Made by a program: the position numbers and the translations under genes
Part shown: in pieces, positions 44,186 through 53,208 of the stretch
Layout of the letters: each line of letters begins with the position of its first letter
How positions within the stretch are numbered: position 1 is the first letter of the stretch
Notes under the pieces: generated by a model
The model's input: only the letters and a program-made list of their open reading frames with translations
The model's database searches: none
What the model was told of the DNA's origin: nothing
Assembly (NCBI RefSeq): GCF_009834875.1
Contig: NZ_WVHT01000002.1
Span: 62,001 to 126,000 of the forward strand
From: Hufsiella arboris
Lineage (GTDB): Bacteria > Bacteroidota > Bacteroidia > Sphingobacteriales > Sphingobacteriaceae
Length of the DNA: 64,000 nucleotides
Reading direction: 5' to 3'

Positions 44186-45643
44186 ATGAAAAAAATGCTG
44201 GTGCCTATGCTTATTGCGGCATCCTTTACAACCTTGTATGCACAAAAGAAATCGGAAACGAAGGTTTATTCTGCTTCCGGAAAACAGGTAACACAATTTA
44301 CAACGGCTGAAAATTCTGATTTACGGATCACAGAAAACGGTAAATTATCTTTTAAAGAATTGCGGCAACCAATGGAAACACAGCCTTGTGTATTTGTTGA
44401 CCCAACTATTACCTTTCAATCAATGGTTGGAATAGGAGGCGCCTTAACTGATGCGTCAGCAGAAACCTTCGCGAAGCTTTCACCGGAGGTGCAAAAAGAA
44501 TTTCTGACAGCTTATTATGATAAAAACAAAGGCATTGGATTCACGTTTGCCCGCACGAGTATCGGCAGCTGCGATTTTTCAAGCGGCAGTTATACTTACG
44601 TAGCCGACAATGATAAAGACCTGAAAACTTTTAGCGTAGCCCACGACGAAAAATATCGCATTCCATTTATTAAACAGGCTTTTGCTGCGGCAGGTGGAAA
44701 GCTCGATATGTTTGTAAGCCCCTGGACACCACCGGCATGGATGAAGGACAATAATAGCCTGGTTAAAGGAGGTAAACTTAAGCCGGAATTCATGCAAAGC
44801 TGGGCGAATCACTACGTAAAGTTCATCAAAACATATGAGGCAAAAGGCATTCCTGTTTGGGGTTTAAGCGTTCAAAATGAGCCAATGGCTGTTCAGAAAT
44901 GGGAATCTTGCGTTTACACAGCCGAAGATGAACGTGACTTCGTGAAAAACTTTTTGGGTCCCACATTGAAGAAAAACGGGTTAAGCGATAAAAAACTGAT
45001 TGTATGGGATCATAACCGTGACCTTATTTTTCAGCAAGCCAGCACCATCCTGGCAGATAAAGATGCCGCAAAATATATCTGGGGAATCGGGTTTCACTGG
45101 TACGAAACATGGACAAAAAGCCAGATGTTGTTTGATAACGTAAAACTTACGCATGAAGCTTTTCCTGATAAAAATCTGATCTTCACGGAGGGCTGCAAGG
45201 AGCAATTTGATTTTGATAAATTGAACGACTGGTCGTTAGGAGAACGTTATGGCATGTCGGTTATTAACGACCTGAATGATGGAACAGTAGCATGGACAGA
45301 CTGGAATGTATTATTGGATGAAAAAGGTGGCCCGAACCACGTAGGCAATTTTTGTTTTGCGCCGGTCCATGCAGATACCAGAACCGGTAAGCTTATCTAT
45401 ACCAATGCTTTTTATTACCTGGGACACTTTTCAAAGTTTATTCATCCGGGAGCTAAACGCGTAGCTTGCTCATCAAGTCGCGATAAACTGCTGAGTACTG
45501 CCTATATCAATCCCGATGGTTCTGTCGCGGTAGTGGTGATGAATAAATCGGATGAAAAATTGGATTATAACCTGTGGATAAAGGGACAAGCTGCCGCAAC
45601 TACGAGCATGCCGCATTCTATCTCTACGTTAATAATCAATTAA
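44186..45643 (+). CDS. GH30 subfamily 1-like beta-glucosidase/glucosylceramidase
   Basis: A 485-aa secreted glycoside hydrolase (signal peptide to YAQ). Acid/base E232 lies in VQNEPMAVQKWESC and nucleophile E335 in FTEGCKEQF; GIGGALTDASAETFAKLSP, VSPWTPPAWMKDN and GFHWYETW match the glucosylceramidase-like branch of GH30. It is clearly divergent from the flanking GH30 copies. It likely releases glucose or short units from beta-glucans. The 90-bp gap before it shows no clear promoter. Confidence 0.88.
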   Translation: MKKMLVPMLIAASFTTLYAQKKSETKVYSASGKQVTQFTTAENSDLRITENGKLSFKELRQPMETQPCVFVDPTITFQSMVGIGGALTDASAETFAKLSPEVQKEFLTAYYDKNKGIGFTFARTSIGSCDFSSGSYTYVADNDKDLKTFSVAHDEKYRIPFIKQAFAAAGGKLDMFVSPWTPPAWMKDNNSLVKGGKLKPEFMQSWANHYVKFIKTYEAKGIPVWGLSVQNEPMAVQKWESCVYTAEDERDFVKNFLGPTLKKNGLSDKKLIVWDHNRDLIFQQASTILADKDAAKYIWGIGFHWYETWTKSQMLFDNVKLTHEAFPDKNLIFTEGCKEQFDFDKLNDWSLGERYGMSVINDLNDGTVAWTDWNVLLDEKGGPNHVGNFCFAPVHADTRTGKLIYTNAFYYLGHFSKFIHPGAKRVACSSSRDKLLSTAYINPDGSVAVVVMNKSDEKLDYNLWIKGQAAATTSMPHSISTLIIN

Positions 45644-45648
45644 TTCTG

Positions 45649-47034
45649 ATGTTTAAGAAAAATTTACTCCTGGCAGGGCTGGCGCTTTTATCGTGGCCAG
45701 CCTTCGCCCAGGAAAATAAACTGACCTATTGGCTGACAGATCCGGCGAATAACATTCTTTTTAAAAAAGAAACGTTAACAAATGATCTCTCGAAATCAGC
45801 GCCTACAATTACAATTGACGTCAGTCAGAAATATCAAAGTATCGACGGATTTGGCTTCGCACTGACCAGTGGAAGCACCACGCATTTGATGAACATGAGT
45901 CCTGCGAAACGCTCGGCACTGCTACATGAGCTTTTCTCCGTCGATGGAAGCAATATCGGAACCAGCTATTTGCGGATTAGTATTGGCGCGTCCGACCTGT
46001 CCGACCATGTTTTTACTTACGATGATATGCCGGATGGGAATACTGACGAGAAGCTGGAACATTTTGATCTTGGGCCCGACAAAACGAATGTCATCCCTGC
46101 ATTAAAAGAAATACTCGCTATTAACCCGTCTATCAAAATACTTGGTTCTCCCTGGTCGCCGCCATCCTGGATGAAAACAAATAATGACTCAAGAGGAGGG
46201 ATGCTGAAACCGGAATATTATGAAACATACGCCCAGTACTTTGTAAAATATATTCAGCAAATGAAAGCCGCCGGCATAAGGATCGATGCGATTACCATTC
46301 AAAACGAACCGCTGCACCCCGGAAATAACCCGAGCTTGTTGATGCCCGCGCCCGACCAGGCTGAATTCATCAAAAACCATTTGGGTCCTGCGTTTGAGAA
46401 AAACCACATCGATGCGAAAATTATCATCTACGACCATAATGCTGACCGGCCGGATTACCCGATATTGATCTTAAGTGATCCGAAAGCTGCAAAATACATT
46501 GATGGATCGGCTTTCCATCTTTACGGCGGAAAGATCGAAGCTCTGAGCGATGTTCACAACGCCTTTCCGAACAAAAACATTTATTTCACCGAGCAATGGG
46601 TTGGCGCTCCCGGGAATCTGGAACGCGATCTAAGTGAGCATATAAAAAATCTCGTAATTGGAGCCACCCGTAACTGGAGTCATAATGTAATTGAATGGAA
46701 TCTGGCTGCTGACCCGGAAAACAAACCTTATACCGATCGCGGCGGCTGCGACCGCTGTTTGGGCGCAATCACAATTGATAAAGACGAGGTAAAAAGAAAC
46801 CCTGCGTATTACGTGGTGGCTCACTCCGCTAAATTTGTGCGGCCCGGTTCTGTCCGCGTCGCTTCAAACGAACCGGATTCATTGCCGAATGTGGCTTTCA
46901 AAACTGCTTCAGGTAAAACAGTCCTGATCGTTTTAAATACAGCAAAAGCATCCCAAACATTTAACATACAGTTATCGAAAAATAAATATTCCGCAACGTT
47001 GAACGCCGGCGCGGTTGCCACTTATATCTTTTAG
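45649..47034 (+). CDS. GH30 subfamily 3-like beta-1,6-glucanase, copy 2
   Basis: A 461-aa paralogue of the gene at 42635, with signal peptide MFKKNLLLAGLALLSWPAFA and no lipobox, so periplasmic or secreted. Acid/base E220 lies in IQNEPLHPG and nucleophile E315 in YFTEQWVG. Blocks such as DHNADRPDYPI, SAFHLYGG and ATRNWS are identical or nearly so in both copies. The ATG at 45649 is preferred over an upstream in-frame ATG inside the previous gene because the signal peptide starts there. Different localisation suggests division of labour between surface and periplasm. Confidence 0.88.
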   Translation: MFKKNLLLAGLALLSWPAFAQENKLTYWLTDPANNILFKKETLTNDLSKSAPTITIDVSQKYQSIDGFGFALTSGSTTHLMNMSPAKRSALLHELFSVDGSNIGTSYLRISIGASDLSDHVFTYDDMPDGNTDEKLEHFDLGPDKTNVIPALKEILAINPSIKILGSPWSPPSWMKTNNDSRGGMLKPEYYETYAQYFVKYIQQMKAAGIRIDAITIQNEPLHPGNNPSLLMPAPDQAEFIKNHLGPAFEKNHIDAKIIIYDHNADRPDYPILILSDPKAAKYIDGSAFHLYGGKIEALSDVHNAFPNKNIYFTEQWVGAPGNLERDLSEHIKNLVIGATRNWSHNVIEWNLAADPENKPYTDRGGCDRCLGAITIDKDEVKRNPAYYVVAHSAKFVRPGSVRVASNEPDSLPNVAFKTASGKTVLIVLNTAKASQTFNIQLSKNKYSATLNAGAVATYIF

Positions 47035-47036
47035 CT

Positions 47037-48812
47037 ATGAGATTATTGAATCGTACAAAATTTAAGCTGATTTCGGCTGCTGCACTTTGCACGGCTCTTT
47101 ATACATCTGATATAAAAGCACAAGGATTCTTAAAAACTGACGGACAGAAAATAGTCAACGAAAAAGGTCAAAACGTATTGTTTCGCGGTATCGGCCTTGG
47201 CGGCTGGATGCTGCAGGAAGGTTATATGCTCGGGATTAACAAGGACGGACAGCAGTATAAGATACGGCAACGGATTGAAGACCTGATCGGCAAGAAACAA
47301 ACTGAAGAATTTTATGCTGGCTGGCTGGCGAATCACACGCGTAAAGCGGATGTCGACTCGCTTAAAAAGTGGGGATTTAATTCAATTCGCCTGCCAATGC
47401 ATTACAATTTATATACCCTGCCGGTAGAGCAGGAGCCTGAGGCTGGGAAAAATACCTGGCTTGATAAGGGCTTCACGATGACCGACAGCCTTTTGGCATG
47501 GTGCAAAGCGAATAAAATGTATCTCATCCTTGATCTTCATGCGGCGCCTGGCGGGCAGGGAACGGACCTGAACATTGCCGATCGGGATCCATCTAAACCT
47601 TCGTTATGGGACAGCGAAGCGAACAAACAAAAAACTATCGCGCTCTGGCGGAAACTCGCCGAACGTTATGCAAATGAAAGCTGGATAGGTGCATATGATA
47701 TCATCAATGAACCGAACTGGGGTTTTGAAGATCCCAAAGGTGACGAGCATGGCACCAAAGAGCAGAAAAACGAACCATTGCAAAAACTGATGGTTGATAT
47801 AACAAAGGCGATCCGCGAAGTTGATAAAAAGCATATCGTCATTATTGAAGGCAACGGCTGGGGAAATAACTATAACGGTATAACGCCAACCTGGGATAAT
47901 AATCTTGTAATGAGCTTTCACAAGTACTGGAACTTCAACGATCAGGCATCAATCGTTCATATTGTTGATTTTCGCAACAAGTACAATATTCCCGCCTGGT
48001 TAGGTGAGACAGGCGAGAACTCGAATGTGTGGTTCACTCAGGCCATCCAGTTATTTGAAAAAAACAACATCGGCTGGTCCTGGTGGCCGCTTAAAAAATT
48101 GGGAAACAGCAACCCGGAGCAAATCCGCTCGAACCTGAATTATCAGCAGGTTGTTGATTATTGGAATGATCCTTCGAAAGGGAAACCAACGGAAAGTAAT
48201 GCGTACAGCGGTTTGTTTGAACTGTTATCTTATTTGAAAGTCGAGAATGCGATCATTCATCACGATGTAATCGACGCTATGATACGTCAGCCGTTTACCG
48301 GCGAAACCAGGCCATTTAAAGCTAACAAACTGGTTTCAAAGCTTACTATAAACGCAGTAGATTATGATCTGGGCAGGAACGGATCGGCGTATTTCGACCA
48401 GGATACGGCTGATTATCATGTATCTACCAACAAACGCGGCGCAGGCAACAGAAACCGTGTTTACCGGAATGATGGTGTTGATATCCAGAAAGAAGATGGT
48501 AAATATGAAAGTTACTTTGTAACTTCTGTGGAAGATGGCGAATGGTTGCAATTCACAGTCAACGCCGTAACTTCGGGTACTTATAAAGTGAATGTATTGG
48601 CTTCTGCTGATCGCTCCAGTGCAAGTTTTTCAGCTGTTATAAATGGTAAAAAGCTTGCGGCGATAAATGTTCCTGTGACAGCAGATAACACCGGCTGGCA
48701 GACGGCTTCCGCAGGTAATGCAACACTGAATAAGGGGTTAAATAAGATACGTATTTATGCTAAAAAGGGCGGATTCAATATAAAAAGTATCGAACTTAGT
48801 AAGTCAAAGTGA
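47037..48812 (+). CDS. GH5-family glucanase with C-terminal CBM6-like domain
   Basis: A 591-aa secreted enzyme. The GH5 barrel shows FRGIGLGGWMLQEGYML, GFNSIRLPMHYNLY, acid/base E225 in DIINEPNW and nucleophile E324 in WLGETGENS, and it resembles exo-beta-1,3-glucanase-like GH5 enzymes. The final ~140 residues (about 445-590) form a beta-sandwich of CBM6 type (GEWLQFTVNAVTSGTYKVNVLAS, NKGLNKIRIYAKKGGFNIKSIEL). It starts 2 bp after the GH30 copy 2 stop. A glucan-binding module on a glucanase fits this locus. Confidence 0.88.
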   Translation: MRLLNRTKFKLISAAALCTALYTSDIKAQGFLKTDGQKIVNEKGQNVLFRGIGLGGWMLQEGYMLGINKDGQQYKIRQRIEDLIGKKQTEEFYAGWLANHTRKADVDSLKKWGFNSIRLPMHYNLYTLPVEQEPEAGKNTWLDKGFTMTDSLLAWCKANKMYLILDLHAAPGGQGTDLNIADRDPSKPSLWDSEANKQKTIALWRKLAERYANESWIGAYDIINEPNWGFEDPKGDEHGTKEQKNEPLQKLMVDITKAIREVDKKHIVIIEGNGWGNNYNGITPTWDNNLVMSFHKYWNFNDQASIVHIVDFRNKYNIPAWLGETGENSNVWFTQAIQLFEKNNIGWSWWPLKKLGNSNPEQIRSNLNYQQVVDYWNDPSKGKPTESNAYSGLFELLSYLKVENAIIHHDVIDAMIRQPFTGETRPFKANKLVSKLTINAVDYDLGRNGSAYFDQDTADYHVSTNKRGAGNRNRVYRNDGVDIQKEDGKYESYFVTSVEDGEWLQFTVNAVTSGTYKVNVLASADRSSASFSAVINGKKLAAINVPVTADNTGWQTASAGNATLNKGLNKIRIYAKKGGFNIKSIELSKSK

Positions 48813-49726
48813 TTAACCAGTTATTAATAATCCTTCTAGTGACAATCGGTTCCCTGCAAAATGAAACGGCTGATGTACGGCTTATTGTCGATGCCAAGGC
48901 AAAACTTGGCGAAGGTTCAGTGTGGGACAATGAATCAAATAAGTTGTACTGGATTGATATTGAAGGCCGGAAGTTTCATATATACGATCCTGCGACCAGG
49001 CAAGACAAAGCTTTTTCTGTCGGTGAGCGACCAGGAACGGTTGTTCCGGCCGGAAAAGGAAAAGCGCTGATCGCCTTACAAAGCGGAATACACAGTATTG
49101 ACGTTAAAACCGGGGCCTTGGCGTTCATCACCGATCCCATAAAGAATCCCAACATCCGATTTAACGATGGCAAATGCGACCCGTCCGGCCGTTTTTGGGT
49201 TGGGACAATGCATCTCCAATATGTAAAAGGTGCCGCGGTCCTTTTTCGTTTCGACCCGGATCATTCCGTGCATACAATGTTGACTGATGTGACGATATCT
49301 AACGGGATTGTTTGGTCACCCGATAAGCGTACTATGTATTACGTCGATACACCTACCGGCAAAGTAGATGCTTTCGACTTTGACAACAAAACAGGTGAAA
49401 TAAGTAACAGGCGCACAGTTATTAACGTGCCATCGGAACTGGGTTCCCCTGATGGGATGACCATTGATTCGGAAGGGAAATTATGGACAGCGTTGTGGGG
49501 AGGTTCGGCCGTCGCCCGGTGGGATCCTGCATCCGGTAAATTATTACAGAAAATCGGTGTGCCCGCCGCGAATGTTTCGTCCTGTGCCTTCGGTGATAAA
49601 GACTTTAAAACGTTATATATTACTACGGCGCAGGATGATAAACATCCGTTGAGTGGTGGCTTGTTTGCCGCCCGCCTGGCTATAAAAGGAGTGCGCGCCG
49701 AAAAATATAAGGGAGCTGTCAATTGA
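48809..49726 (+). CDS. SMP-30/gluconolactonase-family protein
   Basis: A 305-aa beta-propeller of the SMP-30/gluconolaconase/LRE type, with AKLGEGSVWDNESNKLYWIDIEG, RFNDGKCDPSGRFWVGTMH, SNGIVWSPDKRTMYYVDTPTGKVDAFD and SPDGMTIDSEGKLWTALWGG, including the conserved Glu, Asn and Asp metal ligands. Such enzymes hydrolyse sugar lactones to aldonic acids. A short N-terminal hydrophobic segment suggests export. It begins with GTG overlapping the GH5 stop and is 4 bp from the cytochrome gene, so the two are tightly linked. Confidence 0.9.
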   Translation: MINQLLIILLVTIGSLQNETADVRLIVDAKAKLGEGSVWDNESNKLYWIDIEGRKFHIYDPATRQDKAFSVGERPGTVVPAGKGKALIALQSGIHSIDVKTGALAFITDPIKNPNIRFNDGKCDPSGRFWVGTMHLQYVKGAAVLFRFDPDHSVHTMLTDVTISNGIVWSPDKRTMYYVDTPTGKVDAFDFDNKTGEISNRRTVINVPSELGSPDGMTIDSEGKLWTALWGGSAVARWDPASGKLLQKIGVPAANVSSCAFGDKDFKTLYITTAQDDKHPLSGGLFAARLAIKGVRAEKYKGAVN

Positions 49727-49730
49727 AACT

Positions 49731-50951
49731 ATGAGAATAAAACCGGTTTATCTTGTTCCGATTTGCATTTTCGCCATCGTTTTTATTTTCTCACGATGCC
49801 TGAAATCATCTTCTAAGCAAGATTTTCGCGGACCTCAATATGCCGGTTCTGAAAAATGTGTGAACTGCCACCGGGATATTTATAATTCCGCAAGCCATAC
49901 AGCACATTTTAAAACTTCACAGCCGACAAACAAAAATGATATCCTGTCACTGGTGAATCAAACCAGCCAGTTTGTTTTTAACGATGACGATAAAGTCGTT
50001 GTGCATGCCAAAGGCGACAGTATTTACCAAACGAAATACAGAGGCGGTTCAGCTATAGAGTCCCATGCAATAGATGTGACATTCGGCGCTGGCGTAAAGG
50101 CGCAAACTTTCGGCTTTTGGGCGGTTGATGGCCTTCATCAGCTACCGCTAACTTATTTCAGAGCGGCGAATGGATGGGCAAACAGTCCGGGTTATCCGGC
50201 AACCACCGCCCGATTTGAACGGGTAATTCCCAGCCGCTGCCTGGAATGTCACGCTTCATATACCGCAAAAGAATTCACCGGCAAAGGCACACTGGCACAG
50301 CAGGAAAAGCTCATAAAAGGCTCGATCATATTTGGTATTGATTGCGAACGCTGCCATGGCCCCGCTGCCGAACACGTAGAGTTCCACACAAATCATCCGG
50401 AAGAAAAGAAACCTGAATTTATTGCTGTTTATAAACAGTTGTCACGGCAGCAAAAACTCGATATGTGCGGCGTCTGCCACTCCGGAAACGACATGGACAT
50501 GCAGAGCAGTACCTTCGCATTTAAACCCGGAGATAAACTTATGGACTATTATTACCCAAGTTTTGGCGAAAGTAGTTCGCAGCCGGATGTGCACGGCAAA
50601 CAAATGCAATTGCTGCAGTCGAGTAAGTGTTTTCAGGAAAGTTCGACCTTAACTTGTACTACCTGCCATAATTCACACAGTGATGTAAAAGGCCTGGTCG
50701 CTTACTCCCATAATTGTCGCAGCTGTCACCAGCCACAACATAATTTTTGCACCCAAAAAGATGCGGTAGCCTTTACCTTAAATACCAACTGTATCGATTG
50801 CCACATGCCGCAGATCCCGTCGAAAGTGATTAACGTGCAAATTGATCGTCAGAATAAAACGGTGCCTTATCTTTTACGAACGCACCGCATTGCCGTTTAT
50901 CCTGATTCAGTGATCAGAAAAACAACCGCTTCAAATAAATCTTCATCATAA
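49731..50951 (+). CDS. Heptaheme c-type cytochrome
   Basis: A 406-aa exported protein with seven CxxCH heme-binding motifs: CVNCH (43-47), CLECH, CERCH, CGVCH, CTTCH, CRSCH and CIDCH. One membrane-type segment at the N-terminus ends in C23 (IFSRC), which may be a lipid anchor or simply follow an uncleaved helix. The pattern fits the cytochrome c554-like multiheme family. Electron transfer is its expected role; the donor and acceptor are unknown. It is embedded in a polysaccharide operon between SMP-30 and GH3 genes with 4- and 12-bp gaps, which is unusual. Confidence 0.92.
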   Translation: MRIKPVYLVPICIFAIVFIFSRCLKSSSKQDFRGPQYAGSEKCVNCHRDIYNSASHTAHFKTSQPTNKNDILSLVNQTSQFVFNDDDKVVVHAKGDSIYQTKYRGGSAIESHAIDVTFGAGVKAQTFGFWAVDGLHQLPLTYFRAANGWANSPGYPATTARFERVIPSRCLECHASYTAKEFTGKGTLAQQEKLIKGSIIFGIDCERCHGPAAEHVEFHTNHPEEKKPEFIAVYKQLSRQQKLDMCGVCHSGNDMDMQSSTFAFKPGDKLMDYYYPSFGESSSQPDVHGKQMQLLQSSKCFQESSTLTCTTCHNSHSDVKGLVAYSHNCRSCHQPQHNFCTQKDAVAFTLNTNCIDCHMPQIPSKVINVQIDRQNKTVPYLLRTHRIAVYPDSVIRKTTASNKSSS

Positions 50952-50963
50952 AAATTAATCAAA

Positions 50964-53204
50964 ATGACGTCTTTCAGAACCGGTTTCAGCGTTGTATGCC
51001 TATTCGTTAGTTCGATCGCTGCAGCGCAAACACCAAAGAAAACAGATCAGTCGATTGACTCGAAAGTAAACGCCTTACTGGCCAAAATGACTTTGGAGGA
51101 AAAAATCGGACAGTTAAATCAATATACAAGTGACAGGCTTGCTACCGGTCCGCTTAGCCCGAATAGTTCAAAATATGAGGATATCAGGAACGGGAAAGTA
51201 GGGTCGATGTTAAATGTTCGCGGCGCAAAAGACACACGGATGTTACAGGATATGGCAATGCAGTCGCGCCTGAAAATACCGTTACTTTTCGGCCTGGACG
51301 TGATACATGGCTATCGTGTAACTTTCCCGATCCCATTGGCCGAAGCTGCAAGCTGGGACATGAATACGGTCGAACTTTCCGCACGTGTTGCCGGAAAAGA
51401 AGCCGCCGCCGCCGGCCAGCACTGGACATTTGCGCCGATGGTTGATATTTCACGTGATCCGCGGTGGGGACGTGTGATGGAAGGTGCCGGAGAAGATACT
51501 TACCTGGGAAGTTCTATTGCGGCGGCAAGGGTGAAAGGATTTCAAGGCAAGGGCCTGGGAAACACGGATGCGGTGATGGCTTGCGTAAAACACTTTGCAG
51601 CTTATGGCGCTGCGATAGCTGGTCGCGATTACAACACGGTTGACATGAGTGACCGTTTGTTATGGGAGGTTTATTTGCCGCCTTTTAAAGCTGCTTTGGA
51701 TGCAGGCGCTGCTACATTCATGAACTCGTTTAACGACCTGAATGGAACGCCGGCCACAGGAAATGCCTATTTACAGCGTGATATTCTAAAAGGCAAGTGG
51801 AATTTCCAGGGGTTTGTGGTGAGTGACTGGGGCTCGATACGTGAGATGATCCCACATGGATTCGCAAAAGATGGCAAAGACGCAGCCCGCCTCGCGTTAA
51901 ACGCAGGCAGTGATATGGACATGGAAGGCCGTTGTTATATCGACAACCTTGCAGCGCTGGTTAAAGAAGGTAAAGTTTCAGAATCTCTCATTAATGACGC
52001 AGTGAAGCGTATTCTGCGGAAAAAATACGAAATGGGCTTATTCGATGACCCATACCGGTTCAGTGATCAAAAGCGTGAAGACGCTGTATTGAACAGTGCG
52101 GAAAATAAAAAAGCAGCGCTCGAGGTCGCTAAGAAAAGTATCGTTCTGCTTAAAAATGAAAGCCAGTTATTGCCTTTGAATAAAAACGCCGGATCGATTG
52201 CAGTGATCGGCCCTCTCGGGAAATCAAGCGAGGATATGAAGGGATTTTGGTCAGTAACTTGGGACAATGATCACCTGGTTTCCTTATATGAAGGTTTAGA
52301 CAATAAGCTGAAAGGAATAGTAAAACTGTCGTACGCGCAGGGATGCGATGTTACCGACACTAGCAAAGCCGGATTCGCGGAAGCAGTAAATGCCGCTAGA
52401 AACGCAGACGTCGTCGTAATGGCTGTCGGCGAAAAGTTCGATATGACTGGTGAGGCTAAGAGTCGCGCGAACATCCATTTACCGGGAGTTCAGGAAGAGT
52501 TGATCCAGGCTGTTAAAGCAACAGGTAAACCGGTGGTTGTGTTGGTTATGGCAGGTCGGCCGCTCATTTTTAACTGGACAGCTGATCATGCGGACGCTAT
52601 TTTATACACCTGGTGGCTGGGCAGTGAAGCCGGCAATGCCATAGCCGATGTGTTGTTCGGAGATTACAATCCCGCAGGAAAACTTCCAATGTCATTTCCA
52701 CGGGCAGAAGGCCAGATACCTGTTTTTTACAATCACAAGAACACAGGCCGTCCGGCGTCATCGGATCATTATGAGCAATACCGTTCAACCTATCTCGATC
52801 TTCCAAACAGTCCGCGCTATTCGTTTGGTTACGGTTTAAGCTATACAAAATTTGACATGTCGGATCTTAAACTCGATAAGTCAAAAGTTACTCAAAACGA
52901 CGTGATAAAAGTCAGCTTTACTTTGAAGAACACAGGGAAATCCGATGGCGAAGAGGTAGTTCAATTATACCTTCGCGACATGGTGGCAAGCGTCACCCGT
53001 CCCGTAAAGGAATTAAAAGATTTCCAGAAAGTATTTTTAAAAGCTGGTGAAAGTAAAACTATCAATTTCACAATCACGAAAGAAAAACTATCTTTCTACG
53101 ACCAGAAAATGAATTGGATTGCGGAACCCGGCGAGTTCGATTTGATGATAGGAAACTCATCTGATCATATTCTGCTCGAACAAAAATTCGAACTTGTGGA
53201 TTAA
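50964..53204 (+). CDS. bglX: GH3-family beta-glucosidase (BglX-like)
   Basis: A 746-aa secreted beta-glucosidase. The GH3 N-terminal barrel carries the nucleophile D288 in FVVSDWGS, VKHFAAYG and PRWGRVMEGAGEDTYLGS. The (alpha/beta)6 sandwich domain has NAGSIAVIGPLG, and the fibronectin-III-like C-terminal domain is present (EVVQLYLRDMVASVTRPVKELKDFQKVFLKAGE). It should release glucose from beta-1,3/1,6-linked oligosaccharides in the periplasm. Length and domains are complete. Confidence 0.95.
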   Translation: MTSFRTGFSVVCLFVSSIAAAQTPKKTDQSIDSKVNALLAKMTLEEKIGQLNQYTSDRLATGPLSPNSSKYEDIRNGKVGSMLNVRGAKDTRMLQDMAMQSRLKIPLLFGLDVIHGYRVTFPIPLAEAASWDMNTVELSARVAGKEAAAAGQHWTFAPMVDISRDPRWGRVMEGAGEDTYLGSSIAAARVKGFQGKGLGNTDAVMACVKHFAAYGAAIAGRDYNTVDMSDRLLWEVYLPPFKAALDAGAATFMNSFNDLNGTPATGNAYLQRDILKGKWNFQGFVVSDWGSIREMIPHGFAKDGKDAARLALNAGSDMDMEGRCYIDNLAALVKEGKVSESLINDAVKRILRKKYEMGLFDDPYRFSDQKREDAVLNSAENKKAALEVAKKSIVLLKNESQLLPLNKNAGSIAVIGPLGKSSEDMKGFWSVTWDNDHLVSLYEGLDNKLKGIVKLSYAQGCDVTDTSKAGFAEAVNAARNADVVVMAVGEKFDMTGEAKSRANIHLPGVQEELIQAVKATGKPVVVLVMAGRPLIFNWTADHADAILYTWWLGSEAGNAIADVLFGDYNPAGKLPMSFPRAEGQIPVFYNHKNTGRPASSDHYEQYRSTYLDLPNSPRYSFGYGLSYTKFDMSDLKLDKSKVTQNDVIKVSFTLKNTGKSDGEEVVQLYLRDMVASVTRPVKELKDFQKVFLKAGESKTINFTITKEKLSFYDQKMNWIAEPGEFDLMIGNSSDHILLEQKFELVD

Positions 53205-53208
53205 TTCA

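Noticed and set aside
45574-45648. In-frame upstream ATG for GH30 copy 2
   Set aside because: It would lie inside the previous GH30 gene and put 25 unrelated residues before a normal signal peptide that starts at 45649.
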